Shown here one piece after another: positions 13,425 to 20,722 of a stretch of 39,229 nt of DNA. Numbering within the stretch: the first letter of the stretch is position 1; every line of letters starts with the position of its first letter. Under the pieces are notes generated by a model. It did not search any database. It was not told the DNA's origin and was given only the letters and a program-made list of their open reading frames with translations. The translations under genes were made by a program, and so were the position numbers. This DNA comes from a virus, in IMG/VR virus record IMGVR_UViG_3300023179_000242, positions 1 through 39,229 of that record; one strand, written 5' to 3'.

Positions 13425-13871
13425 TTAATTGTTAAGATATTTTCTGAACGCCTGAATTATGTCTATAAACAAGTTGGTCATCCTTGTTTCATGATTAATC
13501 ATTTTCAACAAAAATTCTTCAGCGTTTAAGTCGTTTTTGGTTTCTGCATTAGAATCAGTCTTAATGTTTTTTTCTTCTTGCTTAGGCTTTGTTTTGTAAT
13601 TGTGGTTTAATTTTTTTTTGTAATGATAATAATCTGCTGCCGAATTAACAATAAGTTCGTTTTCTTTTTTCTGGTCCATTTCTACCCAATGATCGCAATC
13701 GTTTATCCTTTCAATAAGGCCTTGTTTTTGCATGATTCTAATTAAAGCATCTCCAACTTGGGCAGCCCTTGCTATTTCTTTTCTTGACAAACAGGTTGGC
13801 AAATGCTTTTGGGACTGCGTCAAAGTTTTGACGACTTGAATCCTTTCGTTTAGCGGTTTTTTGTTTTTCAT
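13425..13871 (-). CDS. Possible winged-helix regulator, 148 aa
   Basis: A Lys/Asn-rich protein from AT-rich DNA. Residues 10-55 (QKHLPTCLSRKEIARAAQVG then DALIRIMQKQGLIERI) read like a winged helix: SRKEIARAAQ-type recognition helix and a QGLIE turn. The middle is a charged low-complexity linker, and the C-terminus (EEFLLKMINHETRMTNLFID) is helical. It is alone in its transcription unit, between operator copies 2 and 3, which is where a phage regulator of the circuit might be expected. Function is inferred. Confidence 0.55.
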   Translation of the reverse strand: MKNKKPLNERIQVVKTLTQSQKHLPTCLSRKEIARAAQVGDALIRIMQKQGLIERINDCDHWVEMDQKKENELIVNSAADYYHYKKKLNHNYKTKPKQEEKNIKTDSNAETKNDLNAEEFLLKMINHETRMTNLFIDIIQAFRKYLNN

Positions 13872-13907
13872 TGTGTGTGTTTTTAATGGTTAATGAAATT
13901 TGTACTG

Positions 13908-13952
13908 CAAACCTAATAGTTATTTCAACACGAAAATGTTAAAAAGTGTTAA
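13908..13952 (-). promoter_or_regulatory. Early operator-promoter module, copy 3
   Basis: Sense direction: TTAACACTTTTTAACATT (13952-13935; the second half-site differs by one base), ATTTTCGTGTTGAA (13937-13924), TAGGTTTG (13915-13908), then a leader with ACACACACA before the ATG at 13871. The core of 20 bases around TTCAACACG-ACCTAATAG is identical to copy 2. Confidence 0.7.
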
Positions 13953-13954
13953 AA

Positions 13955-13980
13955 CAAAAAAGCCCCGATGCGGGGCTTCG
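13955..13980 (-). terminator. Intrinsic terminator after the holin gene
   Basis: Minus-strand hairpin AAGCCCCG-CAT-CGGGGCTT (8 bp) followed by TTTT. It closes the head/holin transcription unit and abuts operator copy 3. Confidence 0.85.
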
Positions 13981-14024
13981 TAGTATTAAAATCAGGTTTG
14001 CCCTGACAAATGCGATATAAGGGC

Positions 14025-14447
14025 TTATTCTTTGATTTTTGATACAATCCCCTTGCCCTTGCGAATGATGTCGTATAACCGCTTTAAAAGGGTTGTGCCA
14101 GTCATTTTTTCGATATTCTCATCAATGCTCTTGAATTCAATTCCGATTAACGCAACCCCGACTGCCTTGGTAAGAACAAAAGGTGTGTTTACAAAATGGC
14201 CAAGAAGGTCACCAACAATGAAAACGTCCATAACAAAGAAGGTCAATACTACGCTTTGATACATAACCATTTTCCAAACCACTCGGCTCAGTTTCTTGCT
14301 TTCGATTTTCTCACCTAATTTCTGGGCGGCCATCATGCCAAGCAAGGTGTCAAGTGTAATAAATGCCCCAACGGCAATCATGATGCCAGCAACTGGTGCA
14401 AAAAATGCAAGTATTGATGCTGATATGTATGCAAAGGTAGATTTCAT
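14025..14447 (-). CDS. Holin, phage_holin_4 family, 140 aa
   Basis: Three membrane segments are visible (about residues 7-35, 60-82 and 90-108): ISASILAFFAPVAGIMIAVG, MVMYQSVVLTFFVMDVFIVG and FVLTKAVGVALIGIEF. They are followed by SIDENIEKMTG, the conserved ISxxEN-K-G end of the Cph1/TcdE-type holins. It forms the inner-membrane hole that starts lysis. The amidase and spanin-like genes lie 22 kb away in the window and are not in the same operon. Confidence 0.85.
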   Translation of the reverse strand: MKSTFAYISASILAFFAPVAGIMIAVGAFITLDTLLGMMAAQKLGEKIESKKLSRVVWKMVMYQSVVLTFFVMDVFIVGDLLGHFVNTPFVLTKAVGVALIGIEFKSIDENIEKMTGTTLLKRLYDIIRKGKGIVSKIKE

Positions 14448-14448
14448 T

Positions 14449-15459
14449 TTATGGGATATTTACTCGGTTTACGACCATTGGGGTGCAGGTGTAGCACCTG
14501 TCATTTGGCAATCGCAAATTGGCCAACAAGGTCTGCATTTCGGTGTTGTAGTATTGCACGTAAAGGCTGCGCTTTTCGTTTGCATCTTCTTTGTTAATCG
14601 TGGTTACGTTGTTTAGGCGGTCGCTGAAAAGAATCTCATCCATCAATTCAACACCCGAAGCGTACAACATAGCCCGGCGAAGCCTGTTTGAAAACTGGCA
14701 AAGCCAAGTTGAATCATCGCATTCAATCGAATAATTAAGGCTAACCCCATGCGTGTAACCAATTCCAACCAAATTTGTGTCAGTTAGCGAACCTGTTTTG
14801 CTGGTTTCAACCGCCCTTGTAAACAACAAGTCGCTGAATCTTGACCGCCGCCCTTTGGTGCAGCTTGCACAAGCGGTTGGGTTAATCCAAGTGTCAAATG
14901 CCGCAGATAGGCCAGCGTCAACGGCAATCATTAAATGAAGGTCTTGGCCGTTTGTAGGGTAGCTTTTGTTAATCAGCACATCAGTAATTTGCCCGGCAAC
15001 CGAAGTGAATGGTATGGTATCGATTATTGTGCCTTGAATTATGTCAATTATGTAGATGTTATCGGTAACTGCCCCGGCGAAGAATATCGAAACGCTGTTT
15101 AGGTTGAATTTCAGGTATGGGTAATCGCTGACCAGAATCTCAACCCCAGCATATTTACCAACCTTGGCCGCATCGTTTGACTTGTTTTCATCGAAGAACC
15201 CGATTGTGCCTTTGTCAACTACCGAATTGAACCTGCCTTTGATGTCCATAAAAGACCGAAAATCGCTGACAATTTTATCCCCGGCACGTTCAACGGCAGC
15301 GGTCATTACATCGTAGCCGCTGGATTGCTGGGCATCACTTACATAATCGGCTTGATACAAATCAAAGCCGGGCAGCGTTGCCAATGATACCTTGTTGCTG
15401 GGTGTTGACGTGCAGCCATCGGGCACAAAGATTAAGTCGGTTAGACAAGTTATTGGCAT
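14449..15459 (-). CDS. Virion structural protein downstream of the capsid, 336 aa
   Basis: Begins MPITCLTDLIFVPDGCTSTP and contains Cys pairs (NPTACASCTKGRRSRFSDLL; DRCYTCTP at the C-terminus). Beta-rich, soluble, no signal. It follows the major capsid gene and a tiny ORF and precedes the holin by 1 base. Its position suggests a head-completion or decoration protein, or a second capsid-related protein. I can name no family. Confidence 0.6.
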   Translation of the reverse strand: MPITCLTDLIFVPDGCTSTPSNKVSLATLPGFDLYQADYVSDAQQSSGYDVMTAAVERAGDKIVSDFRSFMDIKGRFNSVVDKGTIGFFDENKSNDAAKVGKYAGVEILVSDYPYLKFNLNSVSIFFAGAVTDNIYIIDIIQGTIIDTIPFTSVAGQITDVLINKSYPTNGQDLHLMIAVDAGLSAAFDTWINPTACASCTKGRRSRFSDLLFTRAVETSKTGSLTDTNLVGIGYTHGVSLNYSIECDDSTWLCQFSNRLRRAMLYASGVELMDEILFSDRLNNVTTINKEDANEKRSLYVQYYNTEMQTLLANLRLPNDRCYTCTPMVVNRVNIP

Positions 15460-15465
15460 ATCAAA

Positions 15466-15537
15466 TTATTTTCGACCACCACAATTGCAGCCTCCGGGCC
15501 GTGATGTCGGTTTTGGTTTTGGCTTGTATTTTTTCAT
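15466..15537 (-). CDS. Tiny basic Cys peptide, 23 aa
   Basis: ATG at 15537 to TAA at 15466 encodes an N-terminal MKKYKPKPKP, then TSRPGGCNCGGRK. It fills the gap between the capsid terminator and the next gene (6 bases spacing), has a Lys-Pro repeat and a CNCGGRK end. The neat fit and biased composition support a real peptide, but length is too small for certainty. Confidence 0.4.
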   Translation of the reverse strand: MKKYKPKPKPTSRPGGCNCGGRK

Positions 15538-15539
15538 GG

Positions 15540-15570
15540 GTTAAAAATAAGGGGGGATTGCTCCCCCCGT
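15540..15570 (-). terminator. Terminator-like hairpin after the major capsid gene
   Basis: GGGGGG (15551-15556), loop ATTGCT, CCCCCC (15563-15568), followed on the minus strand by TTATTTTTAA. It could reduce read-through from the highly expressed capsid gene. Confidence 0.7.
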
Positions 15571-15591
15571 TATTTGTGAATTGCAGGTCGA

Positions 15592-16659
15592 TTAAACTCC
15601 TACGAATTTCAAGATGCCATTAACACCTTCCAAGCGGTCACCAGCTTGGTACATGTCGGCAGGAAGGAAGATGAAGTCGTGGTTTAACGCTACTTCAAAG
15701 TTCCAAACCTTGCTGTTAGCACCGTTGCAAGTGTACTCGGCACGGTAGTCAAAAGTCAATGGTAGGTTCGGATCAGGATGCTGCAAAGTACCCTGTACCA
15801 AAGTGCTGTCGTTCATCTCCAAAATGCCTTTGAATTCGTTGAACGAAATCATTTGAACAGCACCGGGGATGATTGAATAAGCAGCAGTTGGGTCTAAGTC
15901 GTTCAGCTGAATTCTGCGGTCATAACCGTAGGTGATGCCTGATTGCTGGGCGTAAAGTCCAGTTGACAAACCTCCATCAGTAAATGCAGGGGGTGCAGCA
16001 GCGTTTAACGCTTTGATGTACTTCCACCAAGCCTCACCACCGAAAACGTAAGGCATTCCGGCAAATTCGTTTGCCATGTTCTCAAAAGCAATTACTTCGG
16101 TAGCATCGTAGTTGGGCCCTCCAGCATTCAAAACCGTATCGGCGTTTTTGCTGGTGCTTGTGCCGGGTGCAAGACCGTTGTCCACGTCAGATGCGAAGTT
16201 ACCGCCGTTTGCGATGATTTGAATGGCAGCGTTAGTGGCAACTTTGCGGGCCAATACGTCCATCATTTTGAAAACCTCTTTGGCGATGTAGTTGGTGTCG
16301 GCCTCGCAACGCTCCTCAAGTTCGGATGCAGTCAGTTTGAAACCAACGTGGTAACCGTCAGAAGGGGTAAGCGAATACAAAACCGAAGTTTCGCCATCGT
16401 TAGACCAAGTGCCGCAAGTTACACGACCGCCGTTTTGAACCATCGATTCTAAGAAACGCTGGCCATAAACTACCTCAACAGTTTTGCGACCGTGGTCACG
16501 AAAGTTCAATTGGTTTTGAATAACATCGCTGCGGTTAGGCGCAGATAAAATAAAAGAAAGCAAGGGCAAAGGCTCGGCTTTCAAGTTGTCAACCCCGAAG
16601 GAGTCGAAAAGTGATAGCTGCACGTTTGGGCAAGCTATGAATGAAGATAATGCTGACAT
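15592..16659 (-). CDS. Major capsid protein (probable), 355 aa
   Basis: A 355-residue soluble protein of the right size for an HK97-fold capsid, located after a coiled-coil scaffold and the portal. Its C-terminal half shows segments expected for virion shell proteins (FNEFKGILEMNDSTLVQGTL; VWNFEVALNHDFIFLP). The long helix EERCEADTNYIAKEVFKMMD followed by VLARKVATNAAIQII resembles the spine helix. Codon use and GC are like the portal and scaffold. It is flanked by its own terminator. No diagnostic motif, so assignment rests on size, context and fold impression. Confidence 0.7.
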   Translation of the reverse strand: MSALSSFIACPNVQLSLFDSFGVDNLKAEPLPLLSFILSAPNRSDVIQNQLNFRDHGRKTVEVVYGQRFLESMVQNGGRVTCGTWSNDGETSVLYSLTPSDGYHVGFKLTASELEERCEADTNYIAKEVFKMMDVLARKVATNAAIQIIANGGNFASDVDNGLAPGTSTSKNADTVLNAGGPNYDATEVIAFENMANEFAGMPYVFGGEAWWKYIKALNAAAPPAFTDGGLSTGLYAQQSGITYGYDRRIQLNDLDPTAAYSIIPGAVQMISFNEFKGILEMNDSTLVQGTLQHPDPNLPLTFDYRAEYTCNGANSKVWNFEVALNHDFIFLPADMYQAGDRLEGVNGILKFVGV

Positions 16660-16773
16660 TGTATTTGGTTTTTAATTGTCAATTTGTTTGTGCTGCCTAC
16701 TTATTCGGGGGCAACTTCACCCGACAATGCGCCATTTTGGTTCGGCAGCGCAGCCGACTAATACAAATTTACC

Positions 16774-16802
16774 AACAATGCGCCAATTGCATTGTTTTTT
16801 TT
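16774..16802 (+). terminator. Strong plus-strand hairpin with T8 upstream of a plus-strand gene
   Basis: AACAATGC (16774-16781), loop GCCAATT, GCATTGTT (16789-16796), T run 16795-16802. This is an intrinsic terminator in form. It ends only 14 bases before the ATG at 16817, so it either insulates the gene from upstream plus-strand transcription or is an attenuator. Confidence 0.65.
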
Positions 16803-16816
16803 ATCAATTTTGCTAC

Positions 16817-17104
16817 ATGGATAATGAAATACCACAACCAAGCAATCCCGGCATCACGTTTTTTGAACAATACGGGGGCAGAAATTGCCCAGATGGCGAA
16901 CCAACCACAAACTATCAATGCGCACCAAGGGCACATCTAAACAGCATCAAAGCAGCATATAGCAAACGCATTGAATTTGCCGTTGAAATGTACGATGAAT
17001 TGCGGCGGCACGGCATGAATAGGTATCAGGCAGCCACCGAAGCGGCCACCGCCTACGATATTAACGAAGACAAATTGCTGCGGATTGCAAGAAAAACGCT
17101 ATAA
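16817..17104 (+). CDS. Unknown plus-strand protein in the head module, 95 aa
   Basis: I place the start at ATG 16817 (MDNEIPQPSNPGITFFEQYG), downstream of the terminator hairpin, in preference to the longer frame, which would read through the hairpin. The N-terminal half has NCPDGEPTTNYQCAP, and the C-terminal half is a helical, HTH-like segment (RHGMNRYQAATEAATAYDIN, EDKLLRIARKTL). CAATTTTG lies 4 bases before the ATG, a near match to TAnnTTTG, suggesting a leaderless transcript. Possibly a small DNA-binding regulator. Confidence 0.6.
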   Translation: MDNEIPQPSNPGITFFEQYGGRNCPDGEPTTNYQCAPRAHLNSIKAAYSKRIEFAVEMYDELRRHGMNRYQAATEAATAYDINEDKLLRIARKTL

Positions 17105-17122
17105 TTGGGTAAAACTACCGTT

Positions 17123-17245
17123 ATGCCGTTCAAAAGTGAAGCCCAACGCAGATTTCTTTACGCAACCAACCCGAAATTGGCTGCCGAATTTGAAAAGAAA
17201 ACCCCAAAAGGAATGAAGTTGCCGAAAAAATCGCCTAAGAAATAG
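17123..17245 (+). CDS. Small basic phage protein (MPFKSEAQRRFL family), 40 aa
   Basis: ATG 17123 to TAG 17243-17245 encodes MPFKSEAQRRFLYATNPKLA followed by AEFEKKTPKGMKLPKKSPKK. The opening MPFKSxxQRRxL and the pattern NPxLAxEFxKxTPKG are common to a widespread family of very short phage proteins of unknown function, usually near capsid or tail genes. It is 18 bases after the 95-aa gene and overlaps the convergent minus-strand gene by 11 bases. Confidence 0.75.
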   Translation: MPFKSEAQRRFLYATNPKLAAEFEKKTPKGMKLPKKSPKK

Positions 17246-17420
17246 GGGTTATATTGCCCTCAACACTAATAAAGCGATCAATAAGTTCAATATGAAAGTT
17301 TGCTGTCAGCAGCATACCCCTTATTGCCTGAATAATATCCTCAATCCCCGAATCATTGGGCATTTCAACCGATACCTCAGTATCATAACTTCTAATTGTA
17401 ATTTTCATTTTGTCGTTCAT
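17235..17420 (-). CDS. Small conserved phage protein, 61 aa
   Basis: Starts MNDKMKITIRSYDTEVSVEM and continues PNDSGIEDIIQAIRGMLLTA, a beta strand pair plus amphipathic helix. Similar short proteins (MKITIKSYDxxVSVExPND) are frequent in Bacteroidota phages near capsid genes; function unknown. It has a candidate promoter (TAGCTTTG, 17444-17437) 16 bases upstream. Convergent with the 40-aa gene. Confidence 0.65.
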   Translation of the reverse strand: MNDKMKITIRSYDTEVSVEMPNDSGIEDIIQAIRGMLLTANFHIELIDRFISVEGNITPIS

Positions 17421-17436
17421 GGCGAAATATTTTAAT

Positions 17437-17444
17437 CAAAGCTA
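17437..17444 (-). promoter_or_regulatory. Candidate -7 promoter element before the 61-aa gene and capsid
   Basis: Minus-strand TAGCTTTG fits TAnnTTTG; the -33 position lacks a clear TTTG. Because a terminator at 17603-17628 stops transcription from the scaffold, this is the most likely source of the transcript that reaches the major capsid gene. Confidence 0.45.
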
Positions 17445-17602
17445 CAAATTTTTGTCAGTATTTTAATCTACTGGCATTTTTAAGTTCCTCACCATTGGTT
17501 AGATAATTCGCCAAAAAGTAAATAAGAATTGACCTTTGGCAGAATATACCCTATCGGTGATTGGCCTTGCGATATTGATTTGGGATATACCCGAACGGGC
17601 AT
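17445..17602. other. Intergenic stretch without recognised feature
   Basis: Between the candidate promoter and the scaffold terminator. AT-rich; the frames open across it lack a family match and cross the terminator. I see no RNA gene or repeat. Confidence 0.4.
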
Positions 17603-17628
17603 AAAAAAAGCCCCACCGAAGTAGGGCT
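17603..17628 (-). terminator. Intrinsic terminator after the scaffold gene
   Basis: Minus-strand hairpin AGCCCTAC-TTCG-GTGGGGCT (8 bp, UUCG-type loop) followed by seven T. Almost the same hairpin occurs at 24080-24104. Confidence 0.9.
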
Positions 17629-17648
17629 GTTTAATCAGTTCAGGCCGC

Positions 17649-18458
17649 TTAGATTTTGATGCCTTGGGCACGTGCCTTTGCCAGCCATGCCTCCTTGGCA
17701 GCCGCCACCGCCGGGTTCATTTCTTTGCCGTTCACCGTTGTAGTAGTGTTCGGCTTGCCGTTTTGACCTTGGCCGCCGTTGTTCAGCTTGTACCGCTTGG
17801 TTTCCTTCAAGGTCTTTTCAAACAACTGTTCAGCAGTTAATTGCGAAGTCGTGCCGCCAGTTACGATGTTGCCCTCCATATCGTACACCAACAGCTTGCC
17901 GTTTTCTTTGCGAAAATCGTACTTGCCTTGAATTTGCGTTATCCAAACACCTTGCTTGACAATGGCATCGGCATCATCAACCCAGTTGCTGGCATCAAAT
18001 AAGCGTGCAACCTCGGCCTCGGTTTGAGCCTTTTCAAGCTGCCTAACCGCATCCGACTTGGCATTTTCAACAGCCGCCAATAGTTCGGCTTCTTTGGCCT
18101 TGGCCGCCTCGGTCATTTCCCGAAGTTGGTCACGTTCTTTTTTGATTTGCTCAATATCGGGCTTCGACTTGCCAGCCTCAATTGCTGCTGCCAATTGATC
18201 ATTCAAGGTTTGGATTTTGGCAGGCACAAGTTCGACAAGTTCATCGAAGGATTTGCCCTTGCCCTCATCACCAATCAATGCCTTTAGCTTATTCTCGGCT
18301 GTGCCTCGTGCTTTGCCGAAGGTAGCGTTGATTTCTTTCAGGTGCGTTTCCCGGTCAATAAAGCGTTCGCCAAGGGCGGTTCTAATCGTGTCCTCGTTGG
18401 CATCTTCCGGTACTTGGATGCCTGTCAGTTTTTCAAAGATTTCTTTATTGATTTCCAT
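17649..18458 (-). CDS. Capsid scaffold protein (gp20-like), 269 aa
   Basis: The layout of a phage scaffold: an acidic helical N-terminus, a long heptad-rich coiled coil (residues about 85-155: IQTLNDQLAAAIEAGKSKPD, IEQIKKERDQLREMTEAAKA), then a compact domain (WVDDADAIVKQGVWITQIQG) and a Gly/Gln/Asn/Thr-rich tail before a basic C-terminus that could contact the capsid protein. It assists prohead assembly and is then lost. Located between portal and capsid, as is usual. It overlaps the upstream gene by 14 bases. Confidence 0.8.
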   Translation of the reverse strand: MEINKEIFEKLTGIQVPEDANEDTIRTALGERFIDRETHLKEINATFGKARGTAENKLKALIGDEGKGKSFDELVELVPAKIQTLNDQLAAAIEAGKSKPDIEQIKKERDQLREMTEAAKAKEAELLAAVENAKSDAVRQLEKAQTEAEVARLFDASNWVDDADAIVKQGVWITQIQGKYDFRKENGKLLVYDMEGNIVTGGTTSQLTAEQLFEKTLKETKRYKLNNGGQGQNGKPNTTTTVNGKEMNPAVAAAKEAWLAKARAQGIKI

Positions 18459-18843
18459 CGGTCGTTGTTTTTTGGTTACGTACTTTTTTGCTATTTTCTA
18501 ACTGCGCCTGCAGTTCGGCAATTCTTGCTTGCAATTCAGCCTCCTTGCGTTCGGCATCGGTCAACCTGTTTTCAAGCGAAGTCATTAGCTGGCTTTGCTG
18601 CTCAACTTGGTCAATGAACTTGCGGTCAATGTTGTAGCCGTTGAAGTTTTTCGCCTCCCAATCTTCAACAAGCATGTAGCCCAATGCACCAAATTTGGCT
18701 TTCATTTCGGCTATATTCGGCCATGCCCGTTTTGGGATTTCAAGTTTTCTGCCGAAGTTGGCAGGTTTGCCGGGGTTGTGCGTCCTTTCGGCTTGGTGTT
18801 TCGCCACCCTGATAAAGGTGTAGCTTTCTCGAATTTGCGTCAT
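18445..18843 (-). CDS. Coiled-coil protein between portal and scaffold, 132 aa
   Basis: The N-terminal half is basic (RVAKHQAERTHNPGKPANFG; IPKRAWPNIAEMKAKFGALG) and the C-terminal half is a coiled coil (LMTSLENRLTDAERKEAELQ, ARIAELQAQLENSK). No membrane segment. It may be a minor scaffold or a head-assembly accessory. Family not recognised. Confidence 0.6.
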   Translation of the reverse strand: MTQIRESYTFIRVAKHQAERTHNPGKPANFGRKLEIPKRAWPNIAEMKAKFGALGYMLVEDWEAKNFNGYNIDRKFIDQVEQQSQLMTSLENRLTDAERKEAELQARIAELQAQLENSKKVRNQKTTTDGNQ

Positions 18844-18885
18844 ATTTAAGCGTTTAATTACGCTAAGTTAAAACCTTCGGCTGAC

Positions 18886-20691
18886 TTAGGCAAATCCACC
18901 CAATGCCGCTTGGCCGTCAATCGGTCTGCTTTTAAACGGCTCGGCAATTTTGGTCGCAATACCAAGAACGATTTCACGTTGCTGGGCTGTTTCAAGTTCA
19001 TCAAAGTTTTCGTTTTCATCGTATGCCTGATTCAGGATGGTAACGAAACTATTGTGCAGAATAACCTCGGCCTCGGTTGCCGTGCTGCCAAGCATACCCC
19101 TAACGGTCAGGTCATCTTTTGACCAAAGCCTGTCAAGTTTAATCTGCAACTTAATCATTTTCTCAACCTTTGGCGAAGCGTTGAACCTTGTGCCAACGTA
19201 CTGATACAGCAAAGATGCTACTGCGCTGTCAGGTAACGACTGTTCTTTGGCCGTGCCGATTTCGGTTGTAATATCTTCGTAACTTCTAAAGTTGAACGAT
19301 GTCGGTACTTGGATGCTTGGCTTTTCAAAGGCAGCACCATAACGCATCCAGCCGATTGCCTCGATTGCCATGTCCATCAAAGCAAATAATTCACGTGCAA
19401 ACTGCACCATGAAGGTCTGCCATTCTTCCTTTTCAATCTGCTTGCCTGTGGCGGTTGCCGAATTGGCTTGTTCGGGTTCGAAGAACATTCCGAACGCTGA
19501 CCGCCGCCTTGCTTCGATTTGGTCGCTTGTGTACTTTAGAATTTCGCTTGGGGGTGCAGCAAACTGAACGGGGGGTGACATGGCCAGCTGATTAGTTTCG
19601 CCCATTCGGGTTGTGGCCGCAACTTCGTATATCCCCGTTGGGCTGTGGTTTAAGTTCTTGCCTGTGCCGTTACATTTGCCGCAAGTAGAATAGCCGTTTG
19701 ATTCGTTATTCCAAACCTGACCGCCATCGCAACCAACGGCATCGCACCTATCAACAACGGCAATGATAATCGGGAAAGCTAACCGATACGTGGACATCAT
19801 TAGGTTGCTCTCCAGCCGAATAACGGTGTTTAGGTGTGGGATTGCATCGGCAAAGGCTGACCGATACAAAACCTCGCCATCCATCATCTCAGGCTTGCCG
19901 CCTAACTTCCATGCTGGCAAATATCCCCAGCCGTGGCGAAATGTTTCAACCACTTCAAAGGTCAGGTTGCCTTTGGCATCTTTGCCGTTCACGTAGGCTT
20001 CGTAAATGGACAATTTATCCACATACTTAAAGCCAATTTTGTCCCCATCCTTGCCGTTCCAAAGCAAGGCATATTCCCCAGCCTTGTAGCCTGCAATGTG
20101 CTTTTCTTCGTAGATTTTGGCAACTGGCGAAATCAACTCCGACTGGTCCACCACTTCGTATTCGTTGCCTTCTTCATCAATAGCCACCTTCAGCGGCAGA
20201 TATTCAGGGCAAACAAGTAGCAATTGGTTCGGGTAGTTTATCTTTCGTTCACGTACGATGTCAAAAAAATAGGCTTCGATGCTGTAGTATTCAGGATAAA
20301 GCCCGTAAAAATACTCCTTCTGTTCATCGTTTGGCCACTCAATTGAATAGTTTTGGCTATTGGCAACTGCCTTGGTTCTGTTCAATGCCCTGTTCCATTC
20401 GGTGTTGGTAGTCGGTTCGTAAAGCCCCTTTTGATATTCCCATTCTTCGGGCTGCTGGTTAGGTGCTTTTGACCGCAGAATTTCGTATGGGAATTGGTTG
20501 GCCTCAGCGTGTACGCAAACTGAATTATGTTCACGTATCGTGAACGGATATATTTCTGTGAACTCAGGTAAACTTTCGTAGTATGCCTCGGTTTGAAAGG
20601 TTTTATCGTACTTGCTGGGCATGCCAACAATGTTTCGCTTTTTGCGAATTTGTTTTGCGGCGTGGTCAATTAAGGCGAAAATATCTGCCAT
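18886..20691 (-). CDS. Portal protein with a zinc-ribbon-like insert, 601 aa
   Basis: The dodecameric ring at the head vertex through which DNA passes. Support: size, position upstream of scaffold and capsid, an alpha/beta body with the typical aromatic-rich N-terminal region, and a C-terminal helical segment (EEWQTFMVQFARELFALMDM, then EAIGWMRYG) like the portal stem/crown. Residues 316-344 contain Cys316, Cys321, Cys337 and Cys340 (CDAVGC ... CGKCNGTG), a DnaJ-type zinc motif inserted in the wing. A candidate promoter (TATTTTTG) lies 18 bases upstream of the start. Confidence 0.75.
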   Translation of the reverse strand: MADIFALIDHAAKQIRKKRNIVGMPSKYDKTFQTEAYYESLPEFTEIYPFTIREHNSVCVHAEANQFPYEILRSKAPNQQPEEWEYQKGLYEPTTNTEWNRALNRTKAVANSQNYSIEWPNDEQKEYFYGLYPEYYSIEAYFFDIVRERKINYPNQLLLVCPEYLPLKVAIDEEGNEYEVVDQSELISPVAKIYEEKHIAGYKAGEYALLWNGKDGDKIGFKYVDKLSIYEAYVNGKDAKGNLTFEVVETFRHGWGYLPAWKLGGKPEMMDGEVLYRSAFADAIPHLNTVIRLESNLMMSTYRLAFPIIIAVVDRCDAVGCDGGQVWNNESNGYSTCGKCNGTGKNLNHSPTGIYEVAATTRMGETNQLAMSPPVQFAAPPSEILKYTSDQIEARRRSAFGMFFEPEQANSATATGKQIEKEEWQTFMVQFARELFALMDMAIEAIGWMRYGAAFEKPSIQVPTSFNFRSYEDITTEIGTAKEQSLPDSAVASLLYQYVGTRFNASPKVEKMIKLQIKLDRLWSKDDLTVRGMLGSTATEAEVILHNSFVTILNQAYDENENFDELETAQQREIVLGIATKIAEPFKSRPIDGQAALGGFA

Positions 20692-20708
20692 GTGGCTATG
20701 CTTTTAAG

Positions 20709-20716
20709 CAAAAATA
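20709..20716 (-). promoter_or_regulatory. Candidate -7 promoter element before the portal gene
   Basis: Minus-strand TATTTTTG (20716-20709) fits TAnnTTTG and lies in the gap between the glyco-fusion stop (20723) and the portal ATG (20691). The -33 region falls inside the upstream gene and is not a clear match. Confidence 0.4.
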
Positions 20717-20722
20717 CGCAAT

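Noticed and set aside
17489-17671. 60-codon minus-strand ORF between scaffold and the 61-aa gene
   Set aside because: It runs through the strong terminator at 17603-17628 and overlaps the scaffold 3' end; composition and lack of a start signal argue against it.
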